Assembly: GCA_009760855.2 (NCBI GenBank)
Contig: WPIO01000188.1
Location: 434,001 to 475,139 of the forward strand
DNA length: 41,139 nucleotides
Origin: Cristatella mucedo
Lineage: Eukaryota > Bryozoa > Phylactolaemata > Cristatellidae
Direction: 5' to 3'
Every line of letters begins with the position of its first letter. The first letter of the stretch is position 1. Shown here piece after piece: positions 31,370-41,139 of this stretch. The notes beneath the pieces were generated by a model, which saw only the letters and a list, made by a program, of their open reading frames with translations, did no database searches and was not told where the DNA came from. The position numbers and the translations under genes were made by a program.

Positions 31370-31640
31370 GCTAGGCGCTGCTGCGATCTTCAACACTATG
31401 CACACGCTCTCCTACCCAAAAGGCCTGTCGTGGCTATACTCCCGGCATGCCTTGCTGAAATGCTTTGCCAACTTCAGTCTCATGACCTCATGTCCTCCGC
31501 CGACAGTAAATTAGCTATTTCATTCCTTTGCGTAAAGACCGTTGGCTTCAGAAGCTTTTGCTCTGCTGGTCCAGGACTATGTTAACTAACTTCCACAATT
31601 CTTTCGACATGACGTCTTCCCTCGTGCTGCCGATGCTGGC
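31370..31640 (+). mobile_element. LINE family B RT remnant, plus strand, decayed
   Basis: The + strand reads SADSKLAISFLCVKTVGFRS then FCSAGPGL, matching SCVDNKLAIPFLHLKTDGDRSFSSAGPRL of family B at 20961-21653 in order, with stops after it. Confidence 0.7.
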
Positions 31641-31744
31641 ACATCCTTTCCTTCCATCCCGAGCTGCTACTTTATTGGTACTCACTTACTTATCTGTCCT
31701 CCTGATTCAGTCTTGCTTCTCACATTATTTTTTGCCTTAGATTA

Positions 31745-32398
31745 AGTATTTTAGCAACTCTGCATACCGAAAGCTAATTGCTAAAATTCGGGTTTGTTTA
31801 GATAGGGATACTACATCTCTATTGGTCCATGCATTTGTGACATCTCGTCTTGACTTCTGTAGCTCATTGCTTGCTGGTCTACCGGCCGATGCAATCAGCT
31901 GCTTACACCAGGTTAGAAACATCCCGGCTTGTCTCTCGTGAGCATCGAAGTTGCTACACCGCAACACTTTTCGCAGACCTGCACTGGCTCCCAGTCAAGC
32001 AACGCGTCGACTTTAAAGTTCTGTCACTCACTTTTAGGCTCCCTTTATTTTTTGGCTCTAGCCTACCTATAAGATCTACTCCCCTACCAGGGATTGTACC
32101 ACCTGCTTTTTGGAGTCTAATCGTTTACCTATACCTCGTACGAACCTCAAATACTTTGGAGACCGTGCCTTTAGTTTGTATGCTCTCAAAGCCTGGAACT
32201 CACTCCCAACTGCATCAGGATATCCCAGACTTAACCACATTTAAAAAGAAACCAAAAACGCATCAATTTATGACTGCAATTTGTGGATCGATTCGTCCTT
32301 TACTTGCTTATGCATGCTGAAACTGTGCATGGTGCCACAAACCATATTTGCATGCTGACCCTGTGCATGTTACCTCTAACCACGTTGTGCTTTTTCAT
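31745..32398 (+). mobile_element. LINE family A 3' copy cut by LINE B
   Basis: The + strand holds a decayed RT C-terminus (LVHAFVTSRLDFCSSLLAGL at about 31828-31885, LFADLHWLPVKQRVDFKVLS at about 31968-32025, AWNSLP-type region at about 32190) and the start of the 3' UTR. It ends at 32398, where the ACATT-repeat end of an opposite-strand LINE B begins. Confidence 0.85.
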
Positions 32399-32402
32399 TG
32401 AT

Positions 32403-33202
32403 GTAATGTAATGTAATGTAATGTAATGTATCTCCGTCAGTAACTCCACAAAGTCAAAAAGACCATGTGGGTGTTACGAAGGAGAGTTTTGCATAGCGCA
32501 CTCACAGCCTAAGCTGCTTTCGGTACGTATTCGGTAGCCAACAGACTTCGTCTCACGCAACAAAGAGAAAGTGGGAAGCATAGCAGAGTTAGGAGAGCAG
32601 TTGAGGTAGTGAGTAGCATAGAAGTAGCAGTTCAGGACCGCTGAAAAAGATGTGCCATAGTCGGCAGTTGGAGAGTAGATGTCGTTGCGTAAGAATTGTG
32701 GAAGCGAGTTCCACAGTCTAGGACCTGCAGAGCTAAAGCTTCTGTCGCCAACTGTCTTTAAGCGGAGGAATGGAACAGCTAATTTATTGTCCACACAGGA
32801 CCTGAGGGCACGAACAGGCTGAAAGTGATGCAGCAGTTCATCTAGGTACGAAGGAGCCAAGCCGTGGCGGGCCTTGTGGGTCAGCGTAAGAACTTTGCTC
32901 TGTATCCTTTGCTCAACTGGCAACCATCCTAGCTCTTTCAGCAGAGGTGACACGTGCTCAAACCGCTGGGACTTGAAGACCAGCCTTGCAGCCATATTCA
33001 TAGTCCGTTGTAGTGTCATAATAGCTTTCTTTGGCAGCCCAGCCAAAAGGGAATTACAATAATCAAGCCGAGACAGAACTAAAGAGCTAGTTAAATTTTT
33101 TACAAGCCACTGTGGGAGACAGCTTCTAATCTTGAATAGGGATCGGATGTGATGGCTAGCTGTAGAGGCAGTCTTCTGAATGAAGCTTTTGAAATTTGAG
33201 CA
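32403..33202 (-). mobile_element. LINE family B 3' copy (RT C-terminus, 3' UTR, pentamer end)
   Basis: A minus-strand element of about 800 bp. Its coding part (LAGLPKKAIMTLQRTMNMAA, VSPLLKELGWLPVEQRIQSK, RSFSSAGPRLWNSLPQFLRN) is open for 190 codons, followed by a 3' UTR and five or six aatgt pentamers at 32403-32430. It is 5'-truncated within about 15 bp of the same element position as the copy at 1-525. Confidence 0.9.
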
Positions 33203-33204
33203 TA

Positions 33205-33310
33205 CTTACCATTAACCATTCGACCATGCTTCATTTGCAGCAAATATGAAGTGCCTAGAAAGAGATTTAGTTATCTCAGGGTGCTATAATAAGTGTAATA
33301 ATAATCTTAT
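33205..33310 (+). mobile_element. LINE family A 3' tail
   Basis: gcaaatatgaagtgcctaga, aagagatttagttatctcag and aataataatcttattattac: the family A tail on the + strand, directly after LINE B. The wording gaagtgcct is the same as in the SINE family 1 tail. Confidence 0.8.
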
Positions 33311-33429
33311 TATTACTATTGAGCTTGTTAAGAGAACATTCAGAACCGGCTGCTGATACAGCAATGGATGAGAAGAACTTGCAAGGCAAATGTCACATTA
33401 GTAAATACATCTTTTCCATTACTGACAAT

Positions 33430-33650
33430 GAGCGTATGCGTGCTGACACTGTGCATGCTGCCACTAACCACACGTGCATGCTGACCCTGTGCATGTCACC
33501 CCTAACCATGTTATTCATGTTGTTTATTAAGCATGATACAACTCACAGTTCGATCATGTTTCCTTTGCAGCAAATGTGAAGCACCTAGAAAGAGATTGAG
33601 TTCTCTGAGGGCGCTTTATCAAGTGCATTATTATTATTATTATTATGAAA
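33430..33650 (+). mobile_element. LINE family A 3' UTR and tail
   Basis: The two tandem gctgacac(c)tgtgcatg units, then gcaaatgtgaagcacctaga, gattgagttctctgagggcg, ctttatcaagtgcattatta and an (ATT)n end. Very similar to 14730-14972, so a relatively young copy. Confidence 0.9.
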
Positions 33651-33989
33651 GACACGAGTTCTAGTGGTGTCTTTAGTGCCGATTCGTGATGTGTGGCAAA
33701 AAGCTCGTGCGGTTTTCTTTGAGGCTCTTCTGCCTTTTCTCTGCTGTTTCTTGAAGCGCTCACGCACGCGTGTTGCTTGTTTCACCGCGTATGCATTCGA
33801 TCCATCCATGTATTCGTCACCGGATACTGTGTTGAACGGGCTGGAATCTCCCTACGGACCGTAGCGCCCCATCGTCCTTAGGGAGTGGATTTGCGAGTTT
33901 CTGTGAGTTTGACGTCGAGCTGCACTTTTTTAAGTCACATATTTTGTACAGCTCTGCTTCATCAATGTCTGAACAATTGAAACCTCCAA

Positions 33990-34800
33990 GTTAAAAACAT
34001 TGCTGGCAGAGTTTGGTCCGGTCAAGCGTCTTTAACACACGCTTCTCAACTTCTAACAAGGAACCAAATTTAGCATTAAGATCTGTGAACTGGGAAAATC
34101 TAGTGGTAGTTTCTTGTCGGAAATAGTCTATGCTGTCCTTTATTGTTGTTGAAATCTCCTCTGTCATGAGACCAACATCTTGAGGCAGTTCTCCAGGCAT
34201 CTGTGTCCTTCTTTCAACTGTAACTCCTCGCATTTCACATCTCGTTTTGGCATCTAGTTTCGATGCTTGGCACAGATTTTCTTGAACTCTTGACAACTTG
34301 ATATTAAGAGAGTGAACACCACAAGAGGCGTCTTTGAAGTTCATCTTGGGATCCTGCAGTCTCTTCTCAATGTTCCTTAAGATGATGTGCAAAAATGACA
34401 ACAGGGCCGAAAAGTGGAAGTTCAAAATACAATGTAGGAGATTGCCAGCTTTACTTCTTGTTTCAAGTGTTCCACTTGCGTCCTCAGATAGTTGCTCCAA
34501 AAGACCTACAATGCAGCCTCTACTCTTTCACTACAATTTTTTGCATTTGAAGTCACGTTTGATAGTGACGGCTAAGACTTCCTTCAGCTCTTTCTACCTC
34601 AGAGCTGATCTTGAAAAGAATTATTAGGTGCTCTCTATTGTTCCAAAAAGGTAATGACAATAGAATCTTGACTTGCAGCATAAACTCCTGCAAGGTTCAA
34701 GCTGAGGTTATCATAGCTTGCAAAAATTGCCTTCTTATTTCTGGACAGTATACACTTTTGGACACCTGACAAGTGGCCAGACGTGACTGCTGCGTTGTCG
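33990..34800 (-). pseudogene. hAT-type transposase fossil (ZMYM1-like)
   Basis: The minus strand holds two ordered pieces of a hAT/DUF4371-type transposase of the kind also found in ZMYM1-like proteins. First comes YDNAAVTSGHLSGVQKCILS and LNLAGVYAASQDSIVITF (about 34795-34640), the RNase H-like block with YD-x-A-x-x-x-SG and (S/R)LNL. Then, after a frame break, an open frame at 34500-33991 with IEKRLQDPKMNFKDAS, RRTQMPGELPQDVGLMTEE and TRFSQFTDLNAKFG, the usual downstream helical region. The N-terminal zinc finger and the C-terminal dimerisation region are missing. A stop precedes the YD motif. Confidence 0.7.
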
Positions 34801-36400
34801 TATCACAGTCAGTTAAGTAAGCCTAGCTTGTGTCGTCTAATAGAGTGTCGGTGCTCTGCCGTAGCAAGCTGGCTTGCCATTGACGAGCATAGCAGGCCCG
34901 GCTCGCCCTTGACCCGACGCAGCTGCCTGTTGCAGGCATTATGGAGCAAGCAAGCGGGAAGGGCAGTTGGATCCCGGGCGGAGGGGTGAAGGGCCGTGTG
35001 CTTGTTGCATTGTGAGCGTCAGTCGAATATATGGTGGTTAGAGGCCCCTCTGTGTTTCCGTGTTGTCCCTTTTCTGTAGCCAGAGCATCAAGCTTGGTCT
35101 AAGCTACAGCTTGGTCTAAGTTTGTAAACGTGCTTAAATAGCTCAGCCAGCAATAGTCGAGTCCATTGAAACAAGGACTTTCTTGAAATCAAGATTGGTA
35201 TTCTCACTTGAGAATTTCCATTTTTTTAAAATATGCGCAATCCACTTTGCTTTTGGCGCCCCCTGTGACTTTGGTGCCCCGGGGACATGTGTCCCCCTGC
35301 CCACTCCTCGCTATAACTCGACGTCTGCCTATGTTGGCTCGTCGCCCGGAGTAGAGCATGCGCAGAGAGGGAATGGACAAAGCAGAACTCGATCCTTGCC
35401 AGTAGTTCAGGCGTGTGCACTACTTCTGTTTGTCGCTATTTAAGGTTGGAGAGCGACCAGGAGCTAGAGAAGGCTGTCCATGCCTTACCAATACCAAAGG
35501 AGAAGCCGTGCTGCTTGCAGTAGCTGTGACCTCGACGTCATGATCGTTCGTCACACCCACGGGCTTCATTGTGTGGCTTGTCAATGCACCGATGCTGACA
35601 CGACTCCTGCCTGCCATTTTCTGCCAGCCCAGCTTTTTTGCGACTTCCGAGCTTTCGGCAGCAGCTGCCACTGCTACAGACCCTGGAATATATTGTCCTG
35701 ATCTCACAGGCAACGATTGCTGAGGATTTTGACAGAGGACTTGATACGAATGCAAGACGTCGCACCTTGCCTGTACCCTTCGATGCTGTGATACCGTGCT
35801 TCACCTCTTCTTCCTTTGGTTTGGGCACGATGCAACATGTAGATGCCGGGCCTGGGCCGGCGACATTCTGCCGCACTATTTGAGGTTTCTGCATTTATTG
35901 CAGAGTGATTCCGCCGGATGCTAAGTCAGCCTTGGGTTGCCTTTACGTGTTATGCAGTTTGTATATACTGTTGCTTGGTGTGAGCATATACCGGCTCTGC
36001 TCCTTTCTACGACCTTTATTGCTCAGCCATTTGTGTTGCTGTCCCCGCGGTCGCTCAATGCTACTGTGCCAGCGTGCAATCTGGACAATCTGCCCAAATA
36101 AACCCTAGTTACCTTGACCAAGCCTACGTTCTAGTGGCTTTGCATGATCTGTTGCCCATCGGTTACTTGTTGTGCCTTAATAAATATGTGTCGTGCTCGA
36201 ACAAAGTAATATGTTCGAGCATGTTCATGTCTTGAATCTGTGTTTCAGAACATGCAGGTACACCAAACACAAAATGCTCAGACAGAGCAAAGATTGTGGG
36301 GATCAAGTGCATATATGTGTGCTTGTGTGCGCTTGTCGTGGACGAGCGCCTGTGCGTGTGCGTGCGTGCGTGTTTGTATGTGTGTAAGTGTGTTTTTTTG
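34801..36400. other. unassigned intergenic stretch
   Basis: About 1.6 kb with no convincing gene. It contains a direct repeat agcttggtctaag (twice near 35091-35120), a 10-bp-stem hairpin at 36194-36221 and a GT-rich patch at 36310-36400. The short open frames on both strands show no recognisable motif. Confidence 0.6.
36194..36221. other. small perfect hairpin
   Basis: tgctcgaaca and tgttcgagca form a perfect 10-bp stem around the 8-base loop aagtaata, just downstream of aataaat. No gene can be attached to it. Confidence 0.5.
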
Positions 36401-36401
36401 T

Positions 36402-36508
36402 GTAATTCAGTTGGCTAGTGCCCTACGAGAACTTGATCTCTATCCAGGTGCTTCGCATATGCCACAGGGCTCGAGCCCACGACCTTGGTCATCAATGTCT
36501 GGGTAAAG
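36402..36508 (-). mobile_element. SINE family 1 copy
   Basis: Minus-strand box-B-like gggctcgagccc, then tgtggcatatgcgaagcacc and the LINE A-like tail (agagatcaagttctcgtagg). The tRNA head is incomplete. Confidence 0.65.
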
Positions 36509-36639
36509 ATCCCCAGAACGATTTGGAGATCTGAGGAAATCAAAAGCTGCAACGATATCCACAACATCCACAACTAGTAGAGCGACTCATTCTAAGTTGA
36601 AATTCACCTCTACAGTGAAAAGTTAATTGTTAAATGTGA

Positions 36640-36835
36640 TACCTTAATAACCTTGATAGTGAAGCTGTTTGTGAAAAATATCCCTACTCTTTATGCCCAA
36701 TCCTCCATCCGACTTGTTATCTCTGGTGTAATGCTGCAATGCTACACTCGCTGACATTCTGGCCCAGTTTGCTAGTCTGACTAAGAGCAATGTATGCCCT
36801 TGGTCTTCTTGACTAGGTTTTACTTCAGGCATTAA
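36640..36835 (-). mobile_element. possible non-LTR RT C-terminal remnant
   Basis: The minus strand encodes a short open frame with DGGLGIKS, a motif (GGLGI/L-R/K-S) seen in the C-terminal part of several LINE reverse transcriptases outside the A and B families. There is no other support. Confidence 0.3.
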
Positions 36836-37129
36836 ACTAGCTAGGACAACTAAGGCCGAGCATGTAAAAGCAGAAGATCAGAATGACTATCCATCGACTG
36901 ACATACGATTACCATTAAAGGTTGTATCAATCCACCTAATGAAAAGTCAAGCTCCTATGAGAACAAGATGGAATCACAGGTACACAATCCAAAAGATAGA
37001 TTGTGAAGGTCACTACTGCTTGAACTCTCCCAGGTAAGCACTGTGTACCTAGCGAAGCTTGCAGCAATCTACTGGTTTTTCTAGCTTGAATTTCAGCTAG
37101 ACCGGATTCGAAAAACCAACCGACTGTAA

Positions 37130-37455
37130 CACCCTCCGGTCAATCTTAGTTCCTTACTCTACCTCAACGTCCGCCTCCAAGCCAAAAGCTGCTCACTTAA
37201 TTTCGTGATTCAAGCTCCACTCTAGGAAGACTGCTATCCCTCTGTGCCCACTACTCTCCTAAGATCCTTAATTTACTGCATAACTAACATAGTAAACACG
37301 CCCTTAGCCTCCGGCTTTGTCCCAGCATTCTCTAAAGAGGCAGTTTTTAGACGATGATTAAGATTCGGACGCTAGACCGTGAGAGCAAGCCAGCCTTTTA
37401 CCCACTGTCCCTGTTGCCGCTTCAGTCAAAGACGCTGGAACATTATTGTCACAGA
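37130..37455 (+). mobile_element. LINE RT N-terminal remnant, plus strand, decayed
   Basis: Scattered over two frames, the + strand gives SKPKAAHLIS, then ASGFVPAFSKEAVFRR, then YPLSLLPLQSKTLEH. These correspond in order to the CR1-type blocks S-K-(x)-DP-x-P, SG-x-VP-x-x-FK-x-A-x-V-x-P and YRP(I/V)S-x-LPF-x-SK-x-LE. It ends close to the composition break at 37.5 kb. Confidence 0.5.
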
Positions 37456-37516
37456 CTGTCGGTGACCAGGGGTGACACGACCCGAGTTGCTCTCAGTGAC
37501 GGACCGATTCCCCCCT

Positions 37517-37627
37517 GATGATAGGAATTTTCCCTGTTACGACATCGTCAAATTTTTCTCCAACCTCGGTTCCACCATCGGTTGTCAAAAAATTTCCCGA
37601 TATCGTAAAAGGAAAAATTCTATCATC
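37517..37627. repeat. 111-bp imperfect palindrome at the composition break
   Basis: The segment starts gatgataggaattttccct and ends aggaaaaattctatcatc, which are reverse complements apart from a few changes. The inner parts (ttacgacatcgtcaaa and tttcccgatatcgtaa; caacctcggttccacc and its partner) continue the symmetry to a centre near 37570. The flanks do not match. It lies exactly where G+C-balanced host DNA gives way to A+T-rich DNA, 53 bp before the first polymerase ATG. A foldback MITE or an element-terminal hairpin are both possible. Confidence 0.75.
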
Positions 37628-37670
37628 ACTAAATTCAAATTGATATTAATTAGCATGAATATTTTTACCT

Positions 37671-37677
37671 TATATAG
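37671..37677 (+). promoter_or_regulatory. TATA-like element before the polymerase gene
   Basis: TATATAG ends three bases before the ATG at 37681. In such A+T-rich DNA this may be chance, and it is too close to the ATG for a standard TATA box. Confidence 0.2.
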
Positions 37678-37680
37678 CAA

Positions 37681-40600
37681 ATGTCTTCTCGAATAAGTCA
37701 AAGAAATTCTTTCCCTTTTGAATCTAGAAGGTTAATGAACATTGATTTCAAACCATCAAGAAGAAAATATGTTGGAAAAAAGGAAGAGTAAACAAAGTTG
37801 GTTTCATAGAACCTGTTGTTTCTGCTAATGGAAATACTTTAACTTTTTCTTATAAAACAAAAAGAACATATGCAGACTTTGAGTCACTTAAAGAGTCTCT
37901 TAGATATCAAACAAATGAATTACTTAACAGAGTTAGAAGTTCATGGAGGTTTGTTAGAGTTCATTTTAAAATATCATTCGACATGAGAATGTTTAATAAT
38001 AGAGACATAGAAAGAAAAGGAGCACAATCTAAATGAATGTTAATGATGGATCGTGAATCATCTAACTCAATATATGAAAAAGTAGTGCTTTCTTTAGGAA
38101 CTAATTCTGAGATGTTAGTAGAAAGAAATGTTGGTTCTGGATGGTTATTTATTGGTTATCATTCATTCTCTTTTGTTATTTCTAAATACATACCTCTAAG
38201 CGGTGGCACGTACATTAAACACCTGAATATCTTGTTAAGAAAAAGTGTGTAATTAATTTAAAAAATCTTAGTGATGAGTTTTGCGCTTTGTGGTGTGTTT
38301 TAAGATCTCCAAACCCAGTAGAAAGAAATAAGTGGAAAATAAACGACTTAAATACAATATTAGCTAATAATCACTATAATCTTCTTAATGAGATTGAATG
38401 GCCTTTAATGGTTAAAGACATTAATAAATTAGAGAAAGCAATGAATGTTAGTATAAATGTTTACTCATGTGGGTATAAAGAATCAAGGGTTTCGCCACTG
38501 AGAGTTGTAAAAAAATCAGATGAAAAAGAAGGTAGACATGTAAATCTTTTGCTAGTTGTTAAAGGTAAAAAAGGACATTATATGTTGATTAGTAATTTTA
38601 ATTCATTATGTAGACCACCAAACTCTGGAGGAAGACAGTATTATTGCCATAGATGCTTAAATAGATTCTTTGATAAAAAACAAGTAGCTAATCATATAGA
38701 AATATGTGAAAGTATGAACTCTGGAAATACTGTTTATTTAATGCCACATGGTGATAGTAAGTTTATTAAGTTTGATTCTTTCAAACATCTTAATACATGC
38801 CCATATGTTTGTTATGCTGATTTTGAGTGTATAATTGAAAAACAAGAACATTCTTCAACACACACCATGTTCAGCTGCTTTTATCATAGTTTATTGGAAG
38901 GGGAAGTTTTTGATAGGTTTATTAATGTTGGATCTGATTGTGTTGTTAAGTTTCTTCGAAGATTATTTGAATTATCAAATTTTTTGAAAAGCACATTAAT
39001 TGAACATAGTGGAGAAAGTAAAATAGATAGTTTAACTGAAAGTGAATATGATGAATATGAAAATGCTTTATTCTGTTGGATGTGTAAAGAGCCATTCAAT
39101 TCAAAAGTAAGTGATTTCAGAAAAGTTCACGATCACTGTCATCTACCAAATAAATATAGAGGTCCAGCACATCATATTTGCAACTTAACAGCTGAAAATT
39201 AACTTTAGAAGATGGCAACTTCCGGTTATATTTTACAACTTTAGAGGATATGACTCACATATAATTGTTAAAGCTCTTGAAAATTTTAGTGTTGAAGCAC
39301 AGTATATGATGTTAAGGGTTAAAGATATTGTTTTTAAGGATAGTGCACAATTTATGCTTGGTTCATTAAATTTTATCGCACCAACAATGGGTAAAACTAT
39401 TGATTGTTTTCCAATTTCTAACAAAGTTTTAAGTGAATTTTATCCAAATAAAAACCTTAATATGCTAGCAACTAAAGGAGAATATCCTTACGAGTTCATG
39501 GATTCGTTTGAGAAGTTTTTCACTTCATCTCTTCCAAGTAAAGATGATTTTTATTCAAGTGCTTACATGACTGGTATATCCAATAAAAGTTATAAAAAAG
39601 CAAATGATGTTTGGAAAGAGTTTGATTGTAAAAATATGTTAGAATATCATAATTTATATCTTCAAACAGACGTTTTATTACTTGCTGATTGTTTCAAAAG
39701 TTTTAGAAAAGGATTGGTATCAAAACTAAAATTAGATCCTGCAAACTTTGTAACAACACCAAACTTCTCATGGAATGCAGTATTCTGGTTTTCAGGAGTA
39801 AAGATTGAGTTAGTGTCTGATATAGAGAATTATGACATGTTAAAAAAATCTATTCGTGGAGGAATATGTCAGGTTAGCAGTAGACTTGTTAAGGCAAATA
39901 ATCCACTAGCCCCTGATTATGATAAGGATAAACCAATCACATGGATAACTTACCAAGACGCAACAAGTCTTTATCCTTATGCAATGATGGAACTTCTTCC
40001 ACAAGGAAACATTGTTGAAATTTCAAATGAAGGGTGGGATATTGATAGAATTCTTAAGTTAGAGGACGAATCAGATACTGGTTACTTCTTTGTTGTTGAT
40101 ATTGAATACGATCCAAAAACTAAAGAGTGTTACCATGATTTACACAACGAATATCCATTATGTGCTTCTAATAGAGTTGTTCATTGTAGTGAATATTCAA
40201 GTTTTCAAAATAAGTTCAAAACAGGAGCAAGTAATATTCCAAAGTTAATATGTGAATTTAAACCAAAAAAGGATTATCTTCTACATTATAGATATTTAAA
40301 ATTCTGTTTAACACATGGAATGGTTTGTGTTGTAAAAAAAGTTTTTAAGTTTAATCAATATAGATGGCTTAAACCTTATATTGAAATGTGTGCTGAAATG
40401 AAAGCATTAAATTCAACTAAAAAGTTTTTAAGAAACCTTTGGAAACTTATAATAAATTCATTATATGGTAAAACCTGTGAAGATGTTGAAAAAAGAGTTA
40501 AAACTTATTTAGTTAGTACTATTGATGAAGCAGGAAAAAAGAAATTCAATAAAAGAATAAGCGATCCTAATATGGTTAACTTTAGAGACTTTGGAGAATA

Positions 40601-41139
40601 TTTGACAATTTTTAAAATGAATCAATGGAAAACAAAATTAAGTAAACCAATATTCATCGGTAGTGCAATTCTAGATTTATCAAAGTTACATATGCAAAAG
40701 TTTTATTACGATGTTATAAAGCAGAAATATGGAGACAAGGTTAGCTTAATCTATACTGATACTGATTCTTTAATTATGAACGTTGAAACACCTAATCTTT
40801 ACGATGATATGAAAGCAATGCCTAATTATTTTGATGATGATACAATCGGTAAATTTAAGGATGAAGCAGAAGGAAAAGTAATTTCAGAAGTTTGTGCTTT
40901 AAGACCAAAACTATACTCTGTGGGTATCGTTGATGCTGAAAGAAAAGCTGCCGCAAAAGGAGTAACAAAAGCAGTTTTAACTAAACCTATGGGGCATGAC
41001 ACATTTGTTAGTTGTTTAACTGAAAGTATAGAAATTTTTTAAGGTAAAAAAAAATGAGAAGTTTGGTGAAAGTCAAATTAGAAAGTTTCATAAAATATCT
41101 CAAGATAAACACGAACTATTTACTAATGAGATGGAAAAA
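37681..41139 (+). pseudogene. Maverick/Polinton-type protein-primed DNA polymerase B, interrupted, runs off the window
   Basis: A pPolB gene of a virus-like DNA transposon, the enzyme that replicates such elements from a terminal protein. Motifs in order: GSGW near 38140; KKCVINL and LWCVLR (about 38240-38312); a Cys/His finger YCHRCL...H..IC (38640-38715); exonuclease I YADFE (38813-38827); KVHDHCHLPNKYRGPAH (about 39121-39171); exonuclease II FYNFRGYDSH (about 39229-39258); exonuclease III TDVLLLAD (about 39666-39689); polymerase motif A YQDATSLYP (39951-39977); motif B KLIINSLYGK (about 40444-40473); motif C YTDTDS (40752-40769); and KGVTKAVL near the C-terminus. All catalytic aspartates of motifs A and C are present. 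Breaks: frame changes at about 37776-37790 (A6 run), 38213-38222, 39186-39196 and 41035-41055 (A9 run), and an in-frame TGA at 38034-38036. Codon use is extremely A/T-rich, unlike the EHBP1 exons. No other element gene (integrase, protease, ATPase, capsid) is in the window. Confidence 0.92.

Overview
This window looks like nuclear DNA from a non-vertebrate animal. It has short exons with GT..AG introns, a protein family found only in eukaryotes, many 5'-truncated non-LTR retrotransposons, tRNA-derived SINEs, long dinucleotide microsatellites and a Maverick/Polinton-type polymerase. There is no bacterial gene organisation. I cannot name the species from the sequence.

The one host gene I can support is the 3' two thirds of an EHBP1 (EH domain-binding protein 1) orthologue on the + strand. 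Twelve exons run from 1779 to about 30978. Every junction has GT..AG borders and all reading phases agree, giving 719 codons. In order they encode a calponin-homology (CH) domain (1779-4120), a low-complexity linker (5881-6234), an NPF motif followed by acidic residues (8367-8530), an alanine-rich segment with a CAG/GCA tract (9477-9609), two RxRARxLLE-type helices (13186-13504), another low-complexity exon (20007-20272), a 33-bp microexon (26459-26491) and a bMERB Rab-binding domain over four exons (26750-30978). The N-terminal C2 domain must lie upstream of the window. The likely role of the protein is to link Rab8/10-type GTPases and EHD proteins to actin during endosomal recycling.

The introns and the 3' flank hold transposon debris. 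LINE family A (CR1/L2-like, ends in ATT repeats) and LINE family B (CR1/L2-like, ends in ACATT repeats) occur repeatedly on both strands; the longest B copy lies at 20836-23085. There are at least two tRNA-derived SINE families, and one of them shares its 3' tail with LINE A. Other elements are a Tc1/mariner fossil (10550-11560), a likely solo LTR with a 4-bp target duplication (25077-25392) and a hAT/ZMYM1-like fossil (33990-34800). The intron between the second and third bMERB exons holds a near-perfect 59-bp-arm hairpin (29924-30055).

At about 37.5 kb the base composition changes sharply. A 111-bp imperfect palindrome (37517-37627) is followed by very A+T-rich DNA with a protein-primed family B DNA polymerase of Maverick/Polinton type (37681 to beyond the window end). 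Its exonuclease and polymerase motifs are all visible, but it is broken by four reading-frame shifts and one in-frame TGA. It is either a young, lightly decayed virus-like transposon or a sequence with indel errors, and it has a different compositional history from the host gene.
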